In this document: positions 43,098 through 50,469 of the stretch, one piece after another
How positions within the stretch are numbered: the first letter of the stretch is position 1
Layout of the letters: each line of letters starts with the position of its first letter
Assembly: GCA_045133615.1 (NCBI GenBank)
Contig: JBGUUQ010000054.1
Span: forward strand, 1 to 64,000
Direction of reading: 5' to 3'
Source of the DNA: M3 sp045133615
Lineage (GTDB): Bacteria; Bacteroidota; Bacteroidia; Bacteroidales; Muribaculaceae
DNA length: 64,000 nt
The notes under the pieces: model-generated
What the model saw: only the letters and a program-made list of their open reading frames with translations
The model's database searches: none
Told to the model about the DNA's origin: nothing
Made by a program: the position numbers and the translations under genes

Positions 43098-44228
43098 TTA
43101 CAGACGACGCGTCACACGTTCCACCATTTCCGTCTTCCACGCTTTGAAGTCTCCGGCGAGAATATGTCGGCGTGCTTCACCCACAAGCCACAAATAAAAC
43201 GCCAAATTATGAATCGACGCAATTTGCATTGCAAGAATCTCTTGCGAAATAAACAGATGTCGCAAATAGGCTTTTGAATATTGGCGGTCAACGTAGCTCG
43301 GTCCATCCTCCTGAATCGGAGAGAAATCATTCGCCCATTTAGCATTACGCATATTCATGATACCATGAGCGGTAAAGAGCATTCCGTTTCGTCCGTTTCG
43401 CGTAGGCATCACGCAGTCCATCATATCAACACCGCGATCAATTGCCTCAAGAATATTGGCAGGCGTTCCCACCCCCATAAGATAACGGGGTTTGTCCTTT
43501 GGCAATATCTCATTGACCACTTCAATCATATCATACATCACCTCTGCCGGCTCGCCTACTGCCAAACCACCGATTGCATTGCCATCAGCGCCAAAATCAG
43601 TGACATATCGTGCCGATTCGCGGCGCAAATCCGGATATGTACATCCCTGAACGATAGGGAAATATGCTTGAGAATATCCATATTTACCCTCTGTGGACTT
43701 ATATCTGTCCCACCCGCGTTTCAACCAACGCATTGTAAGGCCAAGCGACTTTTTGGCGTAATCATATTCCGCCGTTCCCGGAGGACATTCATCGAGTTGC
43801 ATCATTATATCGGCACCAATCGATCGCTGAATATCTACAACATTTTCAGGAGTAAACAGATGCTTGGAACCATCGATATGAGAGCGAAAATATGCCCCCT
43901 CCTCTTTCAATTTTCGATTTGACGATAGAGAAAACACCTGAAAACCTCCGCTATCAGTAAGAATGGGACGTTCCCAACCATTGAATTTATGCAACCCGCC
44001 GGCTTGTTCCAACACCTCTACCCCCGGACGTAAATACAAATGATATGTATTTCCGAGAATAATTTGTGCTTTCACATCATCACGCAATTCATGTTGGTGA
44101 ACGGCCTTTACCGAACCAAGTGTACCTACCGGCATGAATATCGGTGTTTCTATTTGTCCATGATCGGTCGTAATCAGACCGGCACGTGCATTGCTATTAA
44201 TATCAGTCGCTTGTAGTTGAAAATCCAT
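43098..44228 (-). CDS. tgt: queuine tRNA-ribosyltransferase
   Basis: The enzyme exchanges guanine 34 for preQ1 in GUN-anticodon tRNAs. LGNTYHLYLRPG, LTDSGGFQVFSLS (catalytic Asp), GGLAVGE and the RYLMGVGTP segment are conserved. MDFQLQATD is the natural start; the ATG 21 bp earlier lies inside the promoter. The usual zinc ligands CxCxxC near the C-terminus are replaced: the segment reads GPSYVDRQYSKAYLRHLF with no cysteine. The protein is otherwise of normal length (376 residues) and all active-site parts are present, so it is probably functional without that metal site. The lptF/G-like gene follows. Confidence 0.95.
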   Translation of the reverse strand: MDFQLQATDINSNARAGLITTDHGQIETPIFMPVGTLGSVKAVHQHELRDDVKAQIILGNTYHLYLRPGVEVLEQAGGLHKFNGWERPILTDSGGFQVFSLSSNRKLKEEGAYFRSHIDGSKHLFTPENVVDIQRSIGADIMMQLDECPPGTAEYDYAKKSLGLTMRWLKRGWDRYKSTEGKYGYSQAYFPIVQGCTYPDLRRESARYVTDFGADGNAIGGLAVGEPAEVMYDMIEVVNEILPKDKPRYLMGVGTPANILEAIDRGVDMMDCVMPTRNGRNGMLFTAHGIMNMRNAKWANDFSPIQEDGPSYVDRQYSKAYLRHLFISQEILAMQIASIHNLAFYLWLVGEARRHILAGDFKAWKTEMVERVTRRL

Positions 44229-44247
44229 TACGATATAATTGAAATGC

Positions 44248-44279
44248 AAAGTTACGACAACTCCCTCGCAATTGCAAAT
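44248..44279 (-). promoter_or_regulatory. promoter of tgt
   Basis: On the minus strand TTTG (44279-44276), 20 bp, TAACTTTG (44255-44248): a consensus match. It also rules out the longer tgt reading frame. Confidence 0.85.
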
Positions 44280-44306
44280 GTAAACTTAATATCACCGAAT
44301 ATGCAT

Positions 44307-45215
44307 TTACATCATCGCTTTCACCTGAGCAATGAAATCCTCACGGGAAAGAGTCCACGATAACCAATTTATCGGAATTCCCCGACGCTCCATTCCTCGA
44401 AACCACGTCATCTGACGCTTGGCAAACTGATGTATGGCAATTTCAAGTTCCGCCACCATCCGGTCGTAATCCATCTGCCCGGTTGCATAAAGTGTCAAAT
44501 ACTTGTACTCAAGACCATAATATATCAACGATTCCGCATCCACGTCTTCGGCCAAAAGTTGACATACTTCATCGACCATTCCTTCGTCAAGACGAGCACG
44601 CAGACGAGCGGAGATTCTGTTTCGACGACTTTCTCTATCAATGTCGACACCGACCACCAATACATTTTCCATCGGATGAGGGCGGGCGGCATCCGCTTCT
44701 TCAGGATGCTCCTGATAATATGTTTGTATCTCGATAGCACGGATAGCACGTTTGCAGGTATCCACATCAGTGACATTATGCAGAGTCTTCATCGACGAAA
44801 GGATTTCTGACAATTCGGTCAACGACTTTCCCTCTAAAGCGGCTCTCAACGTCGGGTTTTCAGGGACCTCCGGCAACTTCAGTCCTCTCAACACCGACTC
44901 GACATACAATCCCGTTCCGCCGCAAAGCACAGGAAGTTTTCCTCGCGAGCAAATATCATCGTATGCGATTCGGAAGTCGCGTAAATATTCGTATAAATTA
45001 TATTTATAACCGGCCGGACATATATCTATCAAATGGTATGGTATCTCTTCATACTCATCGAGATCTTTTCCCGTCCCTATATCCATTCCTTTATAGAGCT
45101 GTCGGGAATCGGCACTGATTATTTCTCCATTCAGCTCACGCGCCACATCCACCGCTCTTCGAGTTTTTCCAGAAGCGGTAGGACCGGTAATTACAATCAT
45201 TGAAGTCTTGCTCAT
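44307..45215 (-). CDS. miaA: tRNA dimethylallyltransferase
   Basis: MiaA transfers a dimethylallyl group to A37 of tRNAs that read codons beginning with U. The P-loop VITGPTASGKTRRAV, ISADSRQLYKGMDIGTGK and the DICPAGYKYNLYEY segment are present. QFAKRQMTWFRGM near residue 270 is the C-terminal signature. At 302 residues the length is normal. It is the last gene of a five-gene minus-strand unit, starting six bases after the stop of the unknown membrane protein. The tgt promoter lies shortly downstream, so two tRNA-modification genes sit side by side in separate units. Confidence 0.96.
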   Translation of the reverse strand: MSKTSMIVITGPTASGKTRRAVDVARELNGEIISADSRQLYKGMDIGTGKDLDEYEEIPYHLIDICPAGYKYNLYEYLRDFRIAYDDICSRGKLPVLCGGTGLYVESVLRGLKLPEVPENPTLRAALEGKSLTELSEILSSMKTLHNVTDVDTCKRAIRAIEIQTYYQEHPEEADAARPHPMENVLVVGVDIDRESRRNRISARLRARLDEGMVDEVCQLLAEDVDAESLIYYGLEYKYLTLYATGQMDYDRMVAELEIAIHQFAKRQMTWFRGMERRGIPINWLSWTLSREDFIAQVKAMM

Positions 45216-45221
45216 AATCTG

Positions 45222-46547
45222 TCAATCTTGGATGCCACACATATACCGACGCCAAAATCGGCGGAAACGATAAAACGGCTTATCTTCATTGTTTACGGCA
45301 ACAAACAACCATATCGGGTCATTAAAATCGACCTCTAAATTTTCAATATCGCTCAATCTGAATGTTGGACGATAATTTTTTATCCCATATATTCTACGGC
45401 CATCGCGGTGATATGCCTTTCGAGCCATTGTCACCTGATAGACACGCATTATCTCGGAGCAAAGCATCGGAGCAAGACGTTGCGAATTAAGCAACCGTTC
45501 TATTTGCGGCATGGTAAACCATGTTCCTCCGAGATTTGAGAATGCTGCTGCATCACGCGACGGCATAAAAGTCAAATAATGAAATATATTGCTATCATCA
45601 TTATAGTAATCACTCGAATATATAAACCGCAATTTGTGTTCACCATCATTATCCGAGACTATATTTTCATAAAAATTCTCGGCGTCATAATCCGTCACCC
45701 TTTCACGATAAGGAATCGTAATTTTAACCGGAGTATCATAACTTACAGTTCCATCATTGGCCTCTGATTCTCGCAGATACATATAATCACCGCATAAAAT
45801 CAGATAACGAAGCGTCGTAGAACGTTCTCGTGAAGCATAATCGCCCGATTCATTATGCAGATAAAATATCGATATACTGAAATACCTGAATCCAAGATAT
45901 ATCACTGATAATATCCAAAATATTACTGGAATCCAAACGAAATAAAATCTATCCGGCGAATTAATGTTGACATTTACGTAATATACAAAATAATATACCG
46001 TGGAAGTAATCGAATGTACGACTGCAAACCAAAACAATAATATTGCCTGATAACGAGAATCTCGACGATACAACGTTCCGATAAATCCACGTTCCGAGGC
46101 ATCGCCATTACGCATTCGACAATCGTGACAGAACGAGATACGGCCGCGTCGTAACAACGCCCAACCGGTAATTAACATAGTTACCGGGGCGGTTATCAAA
46201 GAGGTTATATATGGAATATCACGATTCACCACTCCGGAATCAAACAATTCCGACGGTATCGCCTTAAGATAAATCAGATTGATTATAACCATTATCACAG
46301 CCGACCAAAACAATATTCGGGTACAAAGATGCGGAATCAGAAAACAGATACCGCTATTTGAATCCCGGTTATATCGCGTGATCAACGTTAACGTTGCATC
46401 AAGTAATAATGCAACCAATGGTAACCAAAATTTGGAGATAACCAACGACAAGGCTATTATCATTACAATGGCACCGACACTGCAAACCCAACTGACCCAC
46501 AATGCCCAAACCTTGTTGTTGATAATATTTCCCTTGTACGAATTCAT
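45222..46547 (-). CDS. multi-pass membrane protein of unknown function
   Basis: I do not recognise this 441-residue protein. It has about six predicted membrane helices in the first 225 residues. Between helices 4 and 5 lies a loop with a close cysteine pair (FCHDCRMRNG) and several basic residues. The C-terminal half is soluble, rich in Tyr, Asp and Arg (FIYSSDYYNDDSN, RRFWRRYMCGIQD). Its ATG overlaps the stop of the DPP IV gene as TAATG, and miaA follows after six bases, so it is an integral part of the operon. The FCHDC loop might bind a metal; that is speculation. Confidence 0.8.
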   Translation of the reverse strand: MNSYKGNIINNKVWALWVSWVCSVGAIVMIIALSLVISKFWLPLVALLLDATLTLITRYNRDSNSGICFLIPHLCTRILFWSAVIMVIINLIYLKAIPSELFDSGVVNRDIPYITSLITAPVTMLITGWALLRRGRISFCHDCRMRNGDASERGFIGTLYRRDSRYQAILLFWFAVVHSITSTVYYFVYYVNVNINSPDRFYFVWIPVIFWILSVIYLGFRYFSISIFYLHNESGDYASRERSTTLRYLILCGDYMYLRESEANDGTVSYDTPVKITIPYRERVTDYDAENFYENIVSDNDGEHKLRFIYSSDYYNDDSNIFHYLTFMPSRDAAAFSNLGGTWFTMPQIERLLNSQRLAPMLCSEIMRVYQVTMARKAYHRDGRRIYGIKNYRPTFRLSDIENLEVDFNDPIWLFVAVNNEDKPFYRFRRFWRRYMCGIQD

Positions 46548-48751
46548 TATTTCAGATTGCGATTAAAATAATCAAGCATTTTTGCATATACCATCACTCT
46601 TCCGTTGCAATAGTATATGGAGTGGTTCATATTCGGGAATATGAATAAATCACACATTTTTCCCGCAGCGAGTAAATGCGAGACATATTCAACAGTGTTA
46701 GCCGGATGCACATTGTCATCGGCCGTACCCGTCATAATAAGCAACGGACAATCCACATTGGCTACTAAATTAATCGGAGCCGATTCATTATACCCCGATT
46801 CGTTTTCTTTCGGAGTGAGCATATATCGCTCCGTATAGACCGAGTCATAATATCGCCAGTCGGTAACAGGAGCAACAGCAACAGCAGCTGCATATGGGCT
46901 GTTTTTTTGAGAAACGGCCATCAATGTTTCATATCCGCCATAGCTCCAACCATGAATACCGATACGAGAGCCGTCAACATACGGCAATGAAGCGGCATAT
47001 TTAGCAGCGGCTATTTGGTCGATTGTCTCATATTTGCCAAGACATTGATACACCGCATTCTCAAATGCACGACCACGACCACCGGTTCCACGACCATCCA
47101 CACATACAATTACATAGCCTTGTGTAGCATAAAACTGCTCCCAATCGAGTTTCCAACGATTAAGGACCGACTGAGAGCCGGGACCGCTGTATTGCGACAT
47201 AATCGCCGGATATTTTCGAGAAGAATCAAAATTCGATGGTTTTATGATATATCCGTTAAGTGTCACCCCGTCAGATGTCATCGTGAAAAACTCCTTTTGA
47301 GGGATGTTGGCATACATTGAGGCATAGTCTGCATTACTTTCCAACGTACGTAGCTCTTTTCGATTTTTCGCCGCACACAATTTATAGGTAGGAGGAGTAG
47401 TGGCATTACTATAATTAACCGTATAATAACTCATTGACGAGTCAAATACAGCGGAAGCCGTCCCTTCATCGGGTGTCAATGCCGTAATTTTTCCTTTGCT
47501 GTCAATAGCATATACCACACGGTCAAGCGGAGATGAAGTCGATTGGTAATAGTGAACCCCGGCTGTCGCATCATAGCCATAATAATCGGTAACTACACGA
47601 TCTCCTGACGTGAGTTGGCGCATCTGTGCACCAGAGTAGCTATATTGGTATAGTTGATTAAATCCCGAACGCTCCGATGCAATAACAAAAAAGTCAGCAT
47701 AATAACGCACCGTTCCCCAAGCCATAGGGTCAATCCAAGCATCTGATTCATCGACATATAACGATTTTGCCACTGTAGACTTCGGATTGACTGCATACAT
47801 TTCCACACGAGTTTGTGCTCGATTAAGCGTAGTCACCACCAATCGGTCAGGAGTTCCGGCATAAGCGATACGAGGAATATACTCTATTCGCTCATCAGCG
47901 AATGTAATATCCTTTGTTTTTCGAGTCTCTACATCATAACTATGGACTGATACTTTTGAGTTTCTCTCTCCGGCAACCGGATACTTATAGCTGAAACTAC
48001 CGGGATATAAGGCATATTCCGGCTTAGGGTTACAGGCACTTTCATACAGAGTAAGCGAATAGACCGGAACACTTGCCTCGTCGTATTTAATATAACACAA
48101 GGTCAAATTATCGGGAGCCCACGCAATAGAGGATTCCGTAGCAAATTCTTCTTGATATGTCCAATCAGGCACGCCATTTATTATTTCGTTGATTTTGCCG
48201 TCGGTAGTGACTGCTACTTCGGTTTCATAGTCCAACTTCTTTATATAAATGTTATTATCAGCGACAAAAGCCACCATTCGTCCATCGGGAGAAAACAACG
48301 GAGCTTGCTGCACTTCATGGCTATCACTTAACGGCTTAAGCATATTTCGTTTAATCTCAAACACATAATATTTAGCATTAAACGAGTTGCGATATATCAT
48401 CTCAGTATCTTTATATACCAATAGTTTGGAGCCATCTTGACTTATTGAAAAACCATCGATTCTGTCAACTTTACTTCCACGAGTGTTAGAAACGTCAAGA
48501 ACGGTTTCCAATTCATTTCCGCTACGTGTATCGTACATTACTATACGACGGGCATCATCATCAAGTTGTAAATAAGCATTTCCGTCCGGTAAATATTGCA
48601 TCGGTTTCGGAGCAGCAGGACGATTCAATGGTGTACAATAACGAGCCAACTCATCTTGTAATGATGAGTTGACGGTAGAATTAGCTGCATGCAATGAAGT
48701 ACACGACATTACAAGCGGCAACAATAACGAAGCATATTTAATCTTATTCAT
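46547..48751 (-). CDS. dipeptidyl peptidase IV (S9B), exported
   Basis: This 734-residue serine peptidase releases X-Pro (or X-Ala) dipeptides in the periplasm. A signal peptide (MNKIKYASLLLPLVMSC) is followed by an eight-bladed beta-propeller with the substrate N-terminus-binding glutamates in DWTYQEEFA near residue 195. The hydrolase domain has the nucleophile in GWSYGGYE near residue 600, the Asp in GTADDNVHPANT and the His in NMNHSIYY. Cys17 in LVMSC could be a lipid anchor, or cleavage may occur after HAA. All catalytic parts are intact. It is the third gene of the five-gene unit. DPP IV and related enzymes help asaccharolytic and gut Bacteroidales use peptides. Confidence 0.93.
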   Translation of the reverse strand: MNKIKYASLLLPLVMSCTSLHAANSTVNSSLQDELARYCTPLNRPAAPKPMQYLPDGNAYLQLDDDARRIVMYDTRSGNELETVLDVSNTRGSKVDRIDGFSISQDGSKLLVYKDTEMIYRNSFNAKYYVFEIKRNMLKPLSDSHEVQQAPLFSPDGRMVAFVADNNIYIKKLDYETEVAVTTDGKINEIINGVPDWTYQEEFATESSIAWAPDNLTLCYIKYDEASVPVYSLTLYESACNPKPEYALYPGSFSYKYPVAGERNSKVSVHSYDVETRKTKDITFADERIEYIPRIAYAGTPDRLVVTTLNRAQTRVEMYAVNPKSTVAKSLYVDESDAWIDPMAWGTVRYYADFFVIASERSGFNQLYQYSYSGAQMRQLTSGDRVVTDYYGYDATAGVHYYQSTSSPLDRVVYAIDSKGKITALTPDEGTASAVFDSSMSYYTVNYSNATTPPTYKLCAAKNRKELRTLESNADYASMYANIPQKEFFTMTSDGVTLNGYIIKPSNFDSSRKYPAIMSQYSGPGSQSVLNRWKLDWEQFYATQGYVIVCVDGRGTGGRGRAFENAVYQCLGKYETIDQIAAAKYAASLPYVDGSRIGIHGWSYGGYETLMAVSQKNSPYAAAVAVAPVTDWRYYDSVYTERYMLTPKENESGYNESAPINLVANVDCPLLIMTGTADDNVHPANTVEYVSHLLAAGKMCDLFIFPNMNHSIYYCNGRVMVYAKMLDYFNRNLK

Positions 48752-48763
48752 AGTCTCTTGATT

Positions 48764-50461
48764 TTACCATAACGACATTTGTGCATCATTTTCAGGATGA
48801 GATTTTCTCGTCGGCTCCTGATAACCGAAATCGGGATCCGGAGTTGAAGCCGGCTTAGTCACAGCATCGGGCGGAGGTGTTCCCATCAACCACTCCGTAT
48901 CATCGATAGATGTATCTATAGCGTTGACTTTCGTCTTTTTACGAGGCTTTTTCACTATTTCCGGGGCAGGAAGATCATCCATCGGCGGTGTAGCGACGCG
49001 ATGTTCTTCAAGATCGGCTTTAAGTTTTTCTATTTCACGTCGCAACTCGCTTTCCGATGAGGCTTGACGCACAAGATTATTTTCAATCGTTCGCTTCAGC
49101 GAAATTTTTTCATTTTCAAGATAATCGATTTTATCTTTAAGTTTTTGCGATTCGGCTTGCAACGAAGCTATGCGGGCGTCTTTTTTATTTTTAACCTCCT
49201 CGAAACGCTCCACCTGTTCCTGTATCTCCGATACGACCTGTAACTCTCCCCGAGCTTGTTCAAGTTCATCGCGAGTAGTCTGTAACTCATCATTGACCAA
49301 TCGGAATTTTTCATTAAGCACCTCAAGAGAATCGGTAGCCACTTTCTTTTCTTCGAGCAATGAAGCAATTTCTTCGTCTTTCTTTGTCATCTCATCAGTT
49401 GCAGAGGATGCCGACGAGTGCAACTCGCTCAACATACGATCCGACACAAGAATCTTCGTTTTGAGTTCTTCTATTTGTTGCTGATAAGAGGCTTCCGATG
49501 ATTCGGCATCCGACTTCATTTGCTCAATAAGCATTGACAATCGTGCATTTTCGGCATTCAATCCCGTCACCTTACCTGCATACCCGGCAATCTCTTCTTC
49601 CTTTGCTTGAAGAGCTTCCGATGTTGCAGTCAGTGATTGTTGCAATCGTTCGAGTTGCGTTTCTCCGGTAGACACCGCCTCTTCTCGCGATGACAATTGC
49701 TCGATTTGTTCGTTAAGTGATTTTATGATAGTTTCTTTTTCGGCATTTTTTTCTTTTAATTCTGCAATTTGTGCAATCAAAGCATCTCCACCGGTCTCTT
49801 GTGCTTCGGCAAGACGACGGCGCAATTCGTCTAACTCCTCGCGCATTGCTGCCATATCATTTTCATGAACACCGGCTACTTTTATTTTATTGACAAGACT
49901 TTTGGTTTCAAGTTCATATTGCTCCTTTTCCGCCTCAAGAGATGCCACTTGATTTTCAAGATCACGAATACGGTCGCTCAACGCACGTTTCTGACGATCA
50001 AGACTAAGTTGCTGTTGCTTCCATTCGGTTTTAGAAGTTTCAAGCGACTTGCTTTGTTCACGCAACTGCCCCAATTCCTTCTGCAATTTTTGTCGCTCGC
50101 CCTCCCATTGAGAAGCCCCACGACGACGAGCATCATCTGAAGCATTTCGCAGATACGTCTTCAATGATTCGTCAAGTGAATTGTATATATATCGCCGTTG
50201 TGCATCAACATCGACACATTGCTTGACAAAATCAGGCAACGACTGATTGAAAATTGCAATTACCCCATCGAATATCTCCATCGGTAATTCCACTTTTTCA
50301 TCTTCCGGCGTCTTGGTTTCTTCGACCGATTTACTCGGTTCTGCCAAGTCTGATTTAAACGGATTGATTACCTCATCAGTTACTTCTGTCGAGTCATCAA
50401 AATACTCTTCATCTTCCGATGAAAAGCCAAATGCGCGTTTGAGAGAATTAAAAAATGCCAT
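48764..50461 (-). CDS. long coiled-coil protein of unknown function
   Basis: This 565-residue protein begins with a hydrophobic/basic MAFFNSLKRAFGF and an acidic segment (SSEDEEYFDDSTEV). A small globular part follows (VIAIFNQSLPDFVKQCVDVDAQRRYIYNSLDESLKTYL, about 75-115). About 350 residues of heptad-type Glu/Lys/Leu-rich sequence come next, clearly coiled coil. The tail is proline-rich and contains KKPRKKTK and an EWLMGTPPP segment. There is no signal peptide, so it is probably cytoplasmic and filamentous or scaffold-like. It sits eight bases after the receiver/PPDK_N gene, which suggests the two work together. No known family is recognised. Confidence 0.8.
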   Translation of the reverse strand: MAFFNSLKRAFGFSSEDEEYFDDSTEVTDEVINPFKSDLAEPSKSVEETKTPEDEKVELPMEIFDGVIAIFNQSLPDFVKQCVDVDAQRRYIYNSLDESLKTYLRNASDDARRRGASQWEGERQKLQKELGQLREQSKSLETSKTEWKQQQLSLDRQKRALSDRIRDLENQVASLEAEKEQYELETKSLVNKIKVAGVHENDMAAMREELDELRRRLAEAQETGGDALIAQIAELKEKNAEKETIIKSLNEQIEQLSSREEAVSTGETQLERLQQSLTATSEALQAKEEEIAGYAGKVTGLNAENARLSMLIEQMKSDAESSEASYQQQIEELKTKILVSDRMLSELHSSASSATDEMTKKDEEIASLLEEKKVATDSLEVLNEKFRLVNDELQTTRDELEQARGELQVVSEIQEQVERFEEVKNKKDARIASLQAESQKLKDKIDYLENEKISLKRTIENNLVRQASSESELRREIEKLKADLEEHRVATPPMDDLPAPEIVKKPRKKTKVNAIDTSIDDTEWLMGTPPPDAVTKPASTPDPDFGYQEPTRKSHPENDAQMSLW

Positions 50462-50469
50462 ATATATTT

